Of a stretch of 34,838 nucleotides of DNA, positions 16,506 through 25,237 are shown in pieces (the first letter of the stretch is position 1; the number at the start of each line of letters is the position of its first letter). The notes beneath the pieces are model-generated. The model was not told where the DNA came from. It made no database searches and saw nothing but the letters and a program-made list of their open reading frames with translations. The DNA is taken from the NCBI GenBank assembly GCA_900546445.1, contig URCV01000015.1, positions 1 to 34,838 on the forward strand. The letters run 5' to 3'. The DNA comes from an uncultured Bacteroidales bacterium. GTDB taxonomy: Bacteria > Bacteroidota > Bacteroidia > Bacteroidales > UBA932. The position numbers were made by a program, and so were the translations under genes.

Positions 16506-16520
16506 TTTATACTCCTCCTT
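16506..16520 (-). promoter_or_regulatory. strong Shine-Dalgarno before the DUF5689 gene
   Basis: AAGGAGGAG precedes the ATG at 16505 by 6-9 bases and begins right at the receptor stop codon. Most genes in this window lack any such motif. Confidence 0.6.
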
Positions 16521-19503
16521 AGAATCTAAAATAAAGGTTTAACATATAGTTGGCTCCCTGCATATAGAAATACTTCGAGTCAAAACGATAATAACGGGTG
16601 TAACTACCGCTCTTGAGAAGACGTGTCTGCTCGTATCCACCGGTGCGTATATCTGTGTTATTAAGCATATTCTTAAGCTCGAGAGAGAAACCGAACTGGT
16701 ATTTTCTCTGGATGTACCAAGACTTACCGATGCTTGCATTTACTATGACTACCGGGTCAAATCTTTCCTGCGCAGCCATATACTCGATCTCGTCGGCGCT
16801 AAGACCCTGGTTCACGATTTCCTCGGTGAGAAGCCAAGTCCTGCGGTGCTCTTCGCGAGATACCGACGAGAGTTTGTCGTCCGGACCCACCACGGCGAGT
16901 TCCGTACGATAAAGAGGGTTCATACTCAGATAGTTGTGAGCATAGAAATTAGCTCCCAAAGAGAAGAACCAGTATGAAGGAAGACGGTAGTTGAATCCGA
17001 GATTTGCTGCGAGCTGAGGAGTAGAAGGCACATAGTGCTTCTGTTCCTTTGCCACCTTATAGCGGCCTTCGTCGTCGATGACGTATGTACCGTCGGAGTT
17101 CTTAGCGTAAATCGGATGTGATGCCCAGTAAGTTACAGGAGTATTCTCGACTACCACTACAGAGCTGTTGTCTATGGTCTGGGTCATACGAGGAGTAGAG
17201 GTGTAGACATACTCACCCAAGCTGAGGGCACCCTGAAGCGTAAGGTTCGTAAGGAAGAAAGGCACCTTGAAGCCGAGCTCTATACCCATATGGCGCTCAT
17301 CTATACCGGTCATAGCGAAGTTAGTGAAAGAGTGCTGAGAGTCGTCGTAGAAGCTCATCACCTTGCTCTGGTCGTTAATGGTGGTATAGAAAGCAGTGAA
17401 GCGGATGTTATATCCCCTGTTACTGTACTGATAGTTGGCGTCGGCAGAGAATATCTTGCTGTTCTTAAGGTTAGGCACGAGCGTGTTACGTGTACGAGGA
17501 GAGAGGAACGCTCCGCTGAACTTAGGGGCATCCTCGAAGTAACCTACGTTAGCATAGATTCTGTGTCCACCCATCAGGACGTACTCTGCACCTGCCTTAA
17601 CGGCACCTGTCAGGAATTTAGCCTTGTCGCTCTTTCCGTAAGAAGTCTGGTAGCCACCATCCTTAGAAAGGTTCACGCCTTCTATGATATAGTCCGAGCC
17701 ATCGGCCTGAACGCCAGGGAAAAGACCGTTACGCATAAGACCATCTCTCCAGAATGACTCATAGCCTATCTTTGCGGAAACGTGGGCCTTGAAAGGACCG
17801 CGATCTACGAGAGCATTGGCCCAGAGCTTGGCATTACGCACCTGTGCATAGTAGTCGTAGCCGTATTTGTCACCCTTCTTTACCATCTCGGCCTGACCGT
17901 TGTTTCTAATCCAATAGTCGAGGTCGTTCTGAACCTTCGCCGGAGAGAAAGCGTAGTCGCGCTCCGCGAAGTTGTTGATGTTAAGGTAGTACTGGCCTCC
18001 CAAAAGGTCCTTTACGGTCTGAAAGTACTCGGTACGGTTTATACGGGCATTGGCACCGCCCTCGAGAGTAAGCCAGCTCGAAGGAGTCCATTTTCCGGTA
18101 AGTGCGAAGTTCAAGTCGTTCTGGTCCGTGCGGCGGTCCTGAAGGACATATTTCGAACGTCCGCCTTCGGAATTGTAGTTGATGTTATAGAGACGATCCC
18201 AATTGATGTGCTGAACGTTTGAGTCGGTATACCAAGCCTCTCTCTGCTGAGCTGCCTGATACTCGTCGTAACGGCTCAAATCCGGATTAGGGTCGTAGAA
18301 ATAGCTAGGAAGATTACGGTAGTAATCAGGACGAGGGTCGGCCGAATCGTACCAGTCAAGTGCAGAATAGCCGTTGCGACCTGTTCTGAAGAGTACGGTA
18401 GCGTTCAATTCCAATTCGGTGCTAGGAGTGTAGGTGTACTTGGCCACGAAGATAGGCTCGAAAGTACTGCGCACGCGGGCATTACGCATCTTGCCGTTCT
18501 GATAACCCCAGTTCGAGTTATACATATTGTCCCTCATCAAATCATAGACCTCCTGGGTAGAAGCGTTCTGCGCGCCTCTCTCGCCCGGGGTGGCAAATGT
18601 CATAAGGGCCAATCTGTGCTCGTCGCTGAATTTCTTCTCGGCGCCGGCATAGTAAGAAAGATATTTGTAGTAAACACCTTTTACCCAATCGTTTCCTCCC
18701 AGACGGGCAGAAACGTTAACCGCATAGCTCCAGCCATTGTCCATCTCGCCGGAGGCGTAATTGGCCATAAGACGAAGACGGTAGAGCGCTGAATTCGATA
18801 GCACGCTGAAACGAAGGCCAGGACGGACTGTCGACGGGGTGCCTAAGATGCTGGTCACACCGTTATATCCACCGAAGGATGTCTCGTGAGATTCCATACC
18901 GATGGTGGTCTCCTTGTTACGGGTAGCCTCATTAAGTCCACTCCACAGAGAGTAAGGAGAGTAGCCCGTAAGCGCGTCGTTAAGAGGAATTCCTGCGAAA
19001 AGCACGTCCTGTGTTTCGCTATTGTAACCTCTGTTCTTGAAGCGTACGTCACTGAATCCGTATCCTACTATATTATTATACGGATCGTTGGCGCCGAAGA
19101 GAATGGAAGGATTGTCGGAATAGCCCGAATCTTCCATATCGAATTCGGCATAGCTTGAATCATCGGCCTCGGCGATAATCTGCTCGGATACCAATGACAC
19201 GAAGATGAGGTCTCTTACGAAACCCTCCACGCTAAGGTTAATTTCAGAGGAAGCGAATCCTGCGGCTGTCACCAGCACGCGGTAAGCTCCATTTTCAAGT
19301 CCGGAGATTTCGAATTTACCATCGCTTCCGGTCTTGGCCGATGCCACTACTTCAGCACCACGGCTAACGGTTACGGTAGCTTCAGGAATAGGAATTCTTC
19401 CAGCTCTATTGACAACAGTCGCCTTTACTCCACCCCAGTCGGAAGCGAATGCCACGAGAGGGAGAAGCAGAGCTGCGAATGCACTAAATAGTCTCTTTTT
19501 CAT
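16519..19503 (-). CDS. TonB-dependent outer-membrane receptor with carboxypeptidase-regulatory-like domain
   Basis: The 994-aa protein begins with a signal peptide (MKKRLFSAFAALLLPLVAFA), then a carboxypeptidase-regulatory-like beta-sandwich (about 24-108: VVNRAGRIPIPEATVTVSRGAEVV, DGKFEISGLENGAYRVLVTAAGF), a plug region containing FKNRGYNSETQDVLFAGIPLND (about 155-180), and a long barrel rich in alternating aromatic strands. It ends in YMLNLYFRF, a terminal aromatic beta-signal. This is a TonB-energised transporter. It resembles SusC-type receptors in its N-terminal domain, but no susD follows; a DUF5689 lipoprotein does. Nucleases immediately upstream suggest nucleotides or oligonucleotides as cargo, which is inference. 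Confidence 0.9.
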   Translation of the reverse strand: MKKRLFSAFAALLLPLVAFASDWGGVKATVVNRAGRIPIPEATVTVSRGAEVVASAKTGSDGKFEISGLENGAYRVLVTAAGFASSEINLSVEGFVRDLIFVSLVSEQIIAEADDSSYAEFDMEDSGYSDNPSILFGANDPYNNIVGYGFSDVRFKNRGYNSETQDVLFAGIPLNDALTGYSPYSLWSGLNEATRNKETTIGMESHETSFGGYNGVTSILGTPSTVRPGLRFSVLSNSALYRLRLMANYASGEMDNGWSYAVNVSARLGGNDWVKGVYYKYLSYYAGAEKKFSDEHRLALMTFATPGERGAQNASTQEVYDLMRDNMYNSNWGYQNGKMRNARVRSTFEPIFVAKYTYTPSTELELNATVLFRTGRNGYSALDWYDSADPRPDYYRNLPSYFYDPNPDLSRYDEYQAAQQREAWYTDSNVQHINWDRLYNINYNSEGGRSKYVLQDRRTDQNDLNFALTGKWTPSSWLTLEGGANARINRTEYFQTVKDLLGGQYYLNINNFAERDYAFSPAKVQNDLDYWIRNNGQAEMVKKGDKYGYDYYAQVRNAKLWANALVDRGPFKAHVSAKIGYESFWRDGLMRNGLFPGVQADGSDYIIEGVNLSKDGGYQTSYGKSDKAKFLTGAVKAGAEYVLMGGHRIYANVGYFEDAPKFSGAFLSPRTRNTLVPNLKNSKIFSADANYQYSNRGYNIRFTAFYTTINDQSKVMSFYDDSQHSFTNFAMTGIDERHMGIELGFKVPFFLTNLTLQGALSLGEYVYTSTPRMTQTIDNSSVVVVENTPVTYWASHPIYAKNSDGTYVIDDEGRYKVAKEQKHYVPSTPQLAANLGFNYRLPSYWFFSLGANFYAHNYLSMNPLYRTELAVVGPDDKLSSVSREEHRRTWLLTEEIVNQGLSADEIEYMAAQERFDPVVIVNASIGKSWYIQRKYQFGFSLELKNMLNNTDIRTGGYEQTRLLKSGSYTRYYRFDSKYFYMQGANYMLNLYFRF

Positions 19504-19518
19504 TATATAAAATTTAAA

Positions 19519-20589
19519 TTATTTGCCTAATACTATATATGTAGGATAGTGGTCGGAATAACCTCCTACGAATGCTCCGTTAGAGAAGGTGCGGAAAGGA
19601 TAGCCCTTGTACTGGCCCTTCTGGGTGGTCATGAACGGACGCTTGAAGATGACGCCGTCGTACCACACACCGCGACCCTTAGTCACAGGCTGTATCTTGA
19701 GACCTCCTTCGGGAGCCACGGCCAAGTTATAGTTAATGAGTTCCTGGTCGTAGATACACCAAGTTCCCTGATAGCAAAGAGAGCCGTAACCTGCCTTTAT
19801 CATAGAAAGATACGGATTATAGTAATCTTGTGGGGTCATCTCGGCGATGGTCTCCTTTCCGTGGAGATAGGTCACCATAGACTCGTCGAACGGGTCGTCA
19901 TTCATATCGCCCATCATAACTATCTTTATGCCTGGATACTTCGCCTCCATCTCCTGCGCGTGAGCATAAGCTATCTCGGCGCCGCGTGAACGAAGGTTAC
20001 CTCCCTTGCCTCCTATTCTGGAAGGAAGGTGCATCACATAGAAGGCGAATTGCTCTCCTGCTATTAGTCCATGAACCATCAAGATGTCGCGTGTACGGAA
20101 ATATTCGGTGTTAGTGTCGGAGAAATCTATGTCAGAACCTTCGAAAGTGAAAGGAATGGACTCGCTGTCGAGATAGGTGAACTGGTCAGGCTTATAGAGC
20201 AAGCCCACATCCACACCACGACGGTCGGGGCTGTCGTAGTGAACTATCTGGTAATTAGCCTCGGCTATGGACTCCTGGCTTACCAAGTCTTCGAGAACGA
20301 GACGGTTCTCTATCTCGGAAACGCCGAGAATGGTGTGCCAGCGACCATTGTTCTTAGCCATCTCGGCTATTACCTTAGCCATATTACGCTGCTTGATGTC
20401 GTATTTTTCCTGTGTCCACTTGTTCTTTCCCTCCGGAAGGAACTCGCCGTCGTTCTTAACAGGATCGTCATAGATATCGAAAAGATTCTCCAGATTATAG
20501 AATCCTATTACGAAATTCTGCTGGGTTTTCTGGGCCGAGGCACTGAAAACCATTAAAGAGCAGAAAATGCAGATTAAAAACTTCTTCAT
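19519..20589 (-). CDS. secreted endonuclease/exonuclease/phosphatase-family nuclease
   Basis: The start at 20589 gives 356 aa and a clean signal peptide (MKKFLICIFCSLMVFSASAQ); an ATG five codons earlier is less likely. The catalytic motifs of the EEP (DNase I-like) fold appear in order: FYNLENLFD, GVSEIENR (metal-binding Glu), SPDRRGVDVGLLY, MGDMNDDP (Asp/Asn pair), and the terminal GGYSDHYPTYI (catalytic Asp-His). Members cut DNA or RNA phosphodiesters, though some act on sugar or lipid phosphates, so nuclease activity is a family inference. Soluble periplasmic or secreted location is expected. It lies between another secreted nuclease and a TonB-dependent receptor. Confidence 0.88.
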   Translation of the reverse strand: MKKFLICIFCSLMVFSASAQKTQQNFVIGFYNLENLFDIYDDPVKNDGEFLPEGKNKWTQEKYDIKQRNMAKVIAEMAKNNGRWHTILGVSEIENRLVLEDLVSQESIAEANYQIVHYDSPDRRGVDVGLLYKPDQFTYLDSESIPFTFEGSDIDFSDTNTEYFRTRDILMVHGLIAGEQFAFYVMHLPSRIGGKGGNLRSRGAEIAYAHAQEMEAKYPGIKIVMMGDMNDDPFDESMVTYLHGKETIAEMTPQDYYNPYLSMIKAGYGSLCYQGTWCIYDQELINYNLAVAPEGGLKIQPVTKGRGVWYDGVIFKRPFMTTQKGQYKGYPFRTFSNGAFVGGYSDHYPTYIVLGK

Positions 20590-20608
20590 ATATTTTAGTG
20601 TCATTAGA

Positions 20609-21805
20609 TTATTTCCAAACAGCCACCTTGCTTGGGTCTTGGGTCTTGACCTTTTCTACCTGCTCCTCGCTTATCTTTTTCGAGAGGTTTACGAAAAGTT
20701 TGTAACCCAGTTTTTCCTCCAGTTCCCTGATGGATATCAAATCCGAAGCATAAATACCTGTGTCATAAATATCTTCGTGATCATAATATATCGCGGCACC
20801 ACAATAGCCACCGTATCCATAAGTGCTGGAAGACTCCTTGTATCCTAAGACTGCCTTATAGTAAGCAGTCGGAACGGCGACTCTCTTTCTGTCATTATCG
20901 AAGACATAGCCGCCCACCTGGTTATATTTTCCCTGTGTGGAGTTCTGTTTCACCACGCAGCCGGTAACCACATAAAGGGTGTCGTATTTGTCGCTCCACG
21001 AGCGCACCTTGCCTTCCAGCTTGGCCCAGATACCCTGATTGAAGTTCTTACCTATCTGCGGGGTCATATTAGTTCCATAGAAAGTCTGCTGATTGTCTCC
21101 GTCGCGAAGACGGTCAGCCGACGGAATCTGATGGCCACGATCGAGCCAGCCTACGCCCCAGCTCCCGTAAAGGACCGGCTGATGTTCCTGCGGAAGGTTA
21201 GGGTCGAGCCCCCAAGCGTCAGTTCTTCCGCTTCCGGCACCTATCAATCCCCTGTTGAGAGGATATGCCACCCAATGCGCCACCATATTGTCGTAATCCC
21301 AGTAGTAGGAGTAACTACGCATTCCCGGGGTCGATGCCATCTCGACCATTCCCCAGTCCAGTCCGTCCTTTTCGTTTGTTTCAGGAAGTTCGATCCAGCT
21401 TACCGGGGCCGTAGCCTGCATGGCGACGCTTTTCTTACGCCCCTGGTATAGGGACTTCCTAATTGCTTTCCCTGAAGCGGAGAGTACCACTTCGAGGGTC
21501 CTTCCGGAAGCACCGGAATAAGCCTGATATGAAAGCACTATGGATTTCTTAGTGCCATTCCCTGAAGTCTGCGAAAGAGAAGCCCACCGCTCAGTGGTCT
21601 CTTGTTCGTATTCGAGTTTAAGTTCCCACTGTCCCGAAGCCTCTACATTAACGAACATATAGCCCTTAGCCCCTGAAACTTCGGAAAACTGGAGCTCAAG
21701 ACCCGGTTCTACCTTTACATTATCGGGTTCTATCCCGTTCCCCGAACAGGAGAACAGGATAGAAATCGATAAAATAGGAATTATGATTCTTTTGAAAAAG
21801 TTCAT
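20609..21805 (-). CDS. DNA/RNA non-specific endonuclease lipoprotein (NUC1, beta-beta-alpha metal)
   Basis: The 398-aa lipoprotein (FSC lipobox, Cys20) has an N-terminal BACON-like beta-sandwich (about 30-125, with RWASLSQTSGNG) and a C-terminal nuclease domain. The nuclease shows WLDRGHQIPSADR (catalytic His about residue 225), TNMTPQ, and NFNQGIWAKLE, whose asparagine binds the divalent metal in Serratia-type enzymes. All catalytic positions are present. Such enzymes cut double- and single-stranded DNA and RNA without sequence preference. Anchored by lipid, it would work at the cell surface or in the periplasm. Its ATG overlaps the upstream stop as TAATG, so it is translationally coupled to the BACON/OB lipoprotein. 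Confidence 0.92.
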   Translation of the reverse strand: MNFFKRIIIPILSISILFSCSGNGIEPDNVKVEPGLELQFSEVSGAKGYMFVNVEASGQWELKLEYEQETTERWASLSQTSGNGTKKSIVLSYQAYSGASGRTLEVVLSASGKAIRKSLYQGRKKSVAMQATAPVSWIELPETNEKDGLDWGMVEMASTPGMRSYSYYWDYDNMVAHWVAYPLNRGLIGAGSGRTDAWGLDPNLPQEHQPVLYGSWGVGWLDRGHQIPSADRLRDGDNQQTFYGTNMTPQIGKNFNQGIWAKLEGKVRSWSDKYDTLYVVTGCVVKQNSTQGKYNQVGGYVFDNDRKRVAVPTAYYKAVLGYKESSSTYGYGGYCGAAIYYDHEDIYDTGIYASDLISIRELEEKLGYKLFVNLSKKISEEQVEKVKTQDPSKVAVWK

Positions 21806-23628
21806 TATTTGATATTTATGCTACCGAAGCAGAACTGTCCGGCCTTTTCCTCACCATCTGAACCATATATAGCCTTATCACCTACGGTGAAAGTAACTGA
21901 CTTCGTCTTTCCGGTCCATACGACTTGCTTGTCGCCCTTTGCCTGAGCAGCTACTTCTCCATTATCGGCAGTAATTGCAGGAAGACGATAAAGTCCCTTT
22001 GGAGTTATGGCAAATTCCACATAAGAGAATTCGGTCTCGGAAGTAATGTTAACTGATGCACCGGCATAAGCACGGAATTCACCGTCCTTTGGAAGTGGGT
22101 TTGTTACACCTTTTTCCTTCTTTATGGTAATGGTGTAGCCATTCTGCTTCAATACAAACTCAGCATCGCTGACTTTTTCCCAGTCTGTAGCGCTCCAAGT
22201 AATCTCCTGTGCAGCTACGGCGCCTTCCTCGAGTTGACGAAGGGTGAAAACTGCCGTCTTGCCATCCTTAGCAGTGAAGGTAATCTTAGCTGTGCGAGCG
22301 GTGTTGCCGTTAGCCGTATACTCGAGTTTAACCTTACCGTCGCCAGATCCCTCTGCAGGTGAAACCTTAGCGAAATCGCTGTCGGATACCACACTCCAGC
22401 TCTGGTTTGCCGTAACGGTAATCTCGAGGGAGCCTGCAGCAGCAGTTACCTCTGCATAGTTATTGGAGATACTCATGTAATCGGAAACAGTTTGTCCGCC
22501 GTTAACGCTGATAAGGTGACCTCCCTGGATAGTCTCAGGAGTATTTCCCTTATAGTTTACGATAGCAGCCTTTACTACCACCTCGTCACCGACCTTAAGC
22601 TGGTCTGCAGCAGCGAATTTCTCTCCGTTATAAGAAAGCACGCGGAATACGAGGAACTGATCGAGTGCAGCAGTACCGTCGTCTGAGATGTAGAATGTCA
22701 TATTACCGAACTGAGCGTTGAACGCCTCCTTGAAAGAAACTATCTTTCCCTTAATGTAATACTGCTCTGCGCTTGCGGTCTGTCCTACCTCAACTGCCTT
22801 CTTGATGGCTGCTGCTGCGTTAAACGGATCAGCCTCGGTACCTGTACCCTTAGGCTCGGTCTTGAGCTCTCCCGTGCTGCCACCGGCCTCGCCTTCCTTA
22901 TCGTTATGCTTTACGATGCGGGTAGAGCCCTTTCCGCCTGTCTCAGGAGTATTTCCCATATAGTTTACGAGAGGTCCGTAAACCACTACCTTATCGCCCA
23001 CCTTAACCTGATCTTCTGCAGTGAATTTCTCGCCGTTAAGATAGAGGCACTGGAACACGAGAAGTCTTGTCTCCTTAGCATCCTGTCCGTCATCGGAGAT
23101 GTAGAAATCGATGTTACCATACTGAGCTACGCCGGAGGTGTTCTTGATGGAAGAAACGATACCCTTTACATAGTAGCTCTCGGTAGACTGTGTCTGACCG
23201 ATTTCCACGCACTTGGCGATGGCCGACATTACGTCGAAAGGATTATCCTTCGTTCCGTCAGGAGCAGCGCCTGAGCCTTCCTGATGGATGGATACGGTCT
23301 TTTTCAAAGTACCGATGGAAAGAGTAATCTTAGCGTCACGTGCATATCCGTCGTTAGGAAGCACGGTAACGGTAACTTTCTGAGCATCTGACGATGCCGA
23401 ACCACTGGCAGGGTCTACTGAAGCCCAAGCGGCATCAGACTTGGCGGTCCAGTCACGTGTAGCTACGAACTCTATGTCTACGCTTCCGGTCTCTGTTCCG
23501 ACAGTCACAGCCGCTTCACTTTTAATAGTAAGAGAAGCCTCTCCCTGGATAGGGTTGTCTTTCTCCCCACAAGATGCGAACACTGCAAGTGCAGCTGCCG
23601 CAATCGATAAAAATCTGTTTAGTTTCAT
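21805..23628 (-). CDS. BACON-OB-OB-BACON surface lipoprotein
   Basis: This 607-aa protein has a lipobox (FASC, Cys20) and a clear modular build. BACON 1 spans about 33-118 (DWTAKSDAAWASVDPASGSA). Two homologous OB-like modules follow at about 125-242 and 262-376, sharing the pattern G-T-x-x-(D/A)-P-F, YY(V/I)KGxIVS, YISDDG, NGEKF, VKVGD and NYxGNTPET. BACON 2 is at about 385-470 (QSWSVVSDSDFAKVSPAEGSG), then an unrecognised C-terminal beta-domain (475-607). No catalytic motif is visible; binding is the likely role. As first gene of the nuclease/receptor operon it could tether nucleic acid at the surface. OB-like modules of this sort occur in other secreted Bacteroidota proteins, so the ligand remains uncertain. 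Confidence 0.85.
   Translation of the reverse strand: MKLNRFLSIAAAALAVFASCGEKDNPIQGEASLTIKSEAAVTVGTETGSVDIEFVATRDWTAKSDAAWASVDPASGSASSDAQKVTVTVLPNDGYARDAKITLSIGTLKKTVSIHQEGSGAAPDGTKDNPFDVMSAIAKCVEIGQTQSTESYYVKGIVSSIKNTSGVAQYGNIDFYISDDGQDAKETRLLVFQCLYLNGEKFTAEDQVKVGDKVVVYGPLVNYMGNTPETGGKGSTRIVKHNDKEGEAGGSTGELKTEPKGTGTEADPFNAAAAIKKAVEVGQTASAEQYYIKGKIVSFKEAFNAQFGNMTFYISDDGTAALDQFLVFRVLSYNGEKFAAADQLKVGDEVVVKAAIVNYKGNTPETIQGGHLISVNGGQTVSDYMSISNNYAEVTAAAGSLEITVTANQSWSVVSDSDFAKVSPAEGSGDGKVKLEYTANGNTARTAKITFTAKDGKTAVFTLRQLEEGAVAAQEITWSATDWEKVSDAEFVLKQNGYTITIKKEKGVTNPLPKDGEFRAYAGASVNITSETEFSYVEFAITPKGLYRLPAITADNGEVAAQAKGDKQVVWTGKTKSVTFTVGDKAIYGSDGEEKAGQFCFGSINIK
22501..23256 (-). repeat. internal duplication of an OB-like module
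   Basis: Codons 125-242 and 262-376 of the BACON/OB lipoprotein encode two copies of the same module of about 115 residues. The YISDDG, NGEKF, VKVGD/LKVGD and NTPET blocks recur in the same order and spacing, indicating an in-gene duplication that has since diverged. Confidence 0.75.
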
Positions 23629-23660
23629 TGTATTATTAAAATAAAGTATCTAAAAGTCAT

Positions 23661-23668
23661 CAAAGTTA
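23661..23668 (-). promoter_or_regulatory. -7 motif for the secreted nuclease/receptor operon
   Basis: Read on the - strand, TAACTTTG matches TAnnTTTG and lies 32 bases before the ATG at 23628. I do not see a good -33 TTTG. It faces away from the + strand motif at 23691-23698. Confidence 0.45.
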
Positions 23669-23690
23669 ATAATAAATACGGATTTTTCCA

Positions 23691-23698
23691 TATTTTTG
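23691..23698 (+). promoter_or_regulatory. -7 motif for the DUF4434 gene
   Basis: TATTTTTG matches TAnnTTTG and lies 30 bases before the ATG at 23729. It shares the 100-base divergent gap with the promoter of the nuclease operon. Confidence 0.45.
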
Positions 23699-23728
23699 CA
23701 AGCGAATAACACATATCCACTATTATTT

Positions 23729-25189
23729 ATGAAACGAAAGCTACTTTTTCTTCTATTGATGCTCTCATCGCTTGCCGCTAAGGCAGAGGTAAAACCTATC
23801 GGCGGAACCTTCATCAACTTCTTTTGGCAGGACGAAAGAAACAACTACATGAATCAGCGCAATGTCGACCAGAGCGACCCACAGAGATGGGCCTGCAAGA
23901 TCGGCGAATTGCACGAAATGGGCGTAGACATCCTAATAATAGTGACCGTGGCCAATGAGGGCCGCGCGATGTATCCTTGTTCATTTATGGAGCACGGCTA
24001 TCCTGAAGGCAGGAAAAGCCCCGTAGATGCCATTATGGACACTGCCGATTCGCTTGGCATGAAAGTCTTCATAGGCTGCGGATGGGCCCGCGACCAGCTG
24101 GACGACCTCACCGACCCTTACGTCATCGAGACGAATCGCCACTTTATGGACGAATTGGCCGAACTATATAGCAGACGCCCTTCATTCGAAGGATGGTATA
24201 TCCCGGTAGAGGGCTGTTTCATCCCATATCTGAGCGACTATGCCGTTCAGGGAGTGAACAAGATTTCCGCACACGCTCGCGAGCTGACTCCGGGCATCAA
24301 GGTGCTCATCTCTCCTTACGGATTGTTCGGTGCCGACATCGAGAACCCGCTCTTCGAAAAATCCATCTGCGACCTGGACGTGGACATCATCGCTTACCAG
24401 GACGAGGTAGGCTGCGTTCGCGAGCAGTTCCCGATGAAAAATATGAAGGAGCACTTCAGACAGGTGGGCGAAATCCACAAGAAGGCAGGCATCGAGTTCT
24501 GGGCTAACATCGAGACCTTTACTTGGGATCGCGAGGCCAACAACTGGTACTCTACGCTCGTTCCGGCTGCGTTCGGACGCGTGCTTTCACAGCTAGTCGG
24601 AGTAAACCAGGCAGGAGTGGACAAGGTAGTCAGCTTCATCGTATACAGCCTCTTCGACAAGCCGGGTTCACCATACCCTGCAGGACAGAGAATCTATGCC
24701 AATGACCTCTATAACGACTATATGGCTTGGATGAACGGAGACCCTCGCTGGAAGATGCTCGAGGAGATCTTCTCGGGTAAGGATTTCGGAACTCACAAGG
24801 TGACTGCCGGTCCTCAGGCGCTCAGCGACGGCAAATTCAGCTGGGAAGACCCTAACGACGAAGCTTGGTGCGAATTCGAGGGAGGAAAGATGGAGTGCGT
24901 GATAGACCTCGGCTCGAAGAAGGACATCTCTAAGGTGGGCGCACATTTCTGCGACTACTATAGAGAAGGAGTCATCATCCCTCAGTGCATAGAGGTAGAG
25001 GTGTCCAACGACGGACGCCACTTCACGAAGGTCAAGACAGTCACCTACGAAAACTGGCCTAACAAATATCTCGACTGCTGGACCGACGTCATACTGGCAG
25101 ACGAGTTGAACGCACGCGGAAGATACGTAAAAGTTACCGCCATCTCGGCAAGAGGCAGAATCCTCTGCTCCGAAGTGGTTGTAGAATAA
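23729..25189 (+). CDS. secreted DUF4434 protein (glycosidase-like TIM barrel) with C-terminal discoidin-like domain
   Basis: The start at 23729 gives 486 aa and a signal peptide ending AKA; the open frame extends 11 codons further but without signal character. The N-terminal 330 residues match DUF4434 as found in Bacteroides, a predicted glycoside-hydrolase-like barrel: GGTFINFFWQDE, GVDILIIVTVANEG, WYIPVEGCF, DIIAYQDEVG, and FWANIETF. Acidic residues in the VEG, QDEVG and NIETF strands could be catalytic, but this is inference. The last 135 residues (WCEFEGGKMECVIDLGSKKDIS, EVSNDGRHF, RYVKVTA) look like an F5/8 type C (CBM32-like) sugar-binding sandwich. A terminator follows. The gene is divergent from the nuclease operon. 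Confidence 0.85.
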   Translation: MKRKLLFLLLMLSSLAAKAEVKPIGGTFINFFWQDERNNYMNQRNVDQSDPQRWACKIGELHEMGVDILIIVTVANEGRAMYPCSFMEHGYPEGRKSPVDAIMDTADSLGMKVFIGCGWARDQLDDLTDPYVIETNRHFMDELAELYSRRPSFEGWYIPVEGCFIPYLSDYAVQGVNKISAHARELTPGIKVLISPYGLFGADIENPLFEKSICDLDVDIIAYQDEVGCVREQFPMKNMKEHFRQVGEIHKKAGIEFWANIETFTWDREANNWYSTLVPAAFGRVLSQLVGVNQAGVDKVVSFIVYSLFDKPGSPYPAGQRIYANDLYNDYMAWMNGDPRWKMLEEIFSGKDFGTHKVTAGPQALSDGKFSWEDPNDEAWCEFEGGKMECVIDLGSKKDISKVGAHFCDYYREGVIIPQCIEVEVSNDGRHFTKVKTVTYENWPNKYLDCWTDVILADELNARGRYVKVTAISARGRILCSEVVVE

Positions 25190-25203
25190 TGAGTCATAGT
25201 AAG

Positions 25204-25237
25204 ATGGGCGGCCGAGAGCGAGGCTGCCCATTTTTTT
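25204..25237 (+). terminator. intrinsic terminator after the DUF4434 gene
   Basis: ATGGGCGGCC (25204-25213) pairs with GGCTGCCCAT (25222-25231) with one mismatch and an 8-base loop, followed directly by a run of seven T. The end of this T-run also supplies the -33 TTTG of the next promoter. Confidence 0.88.
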
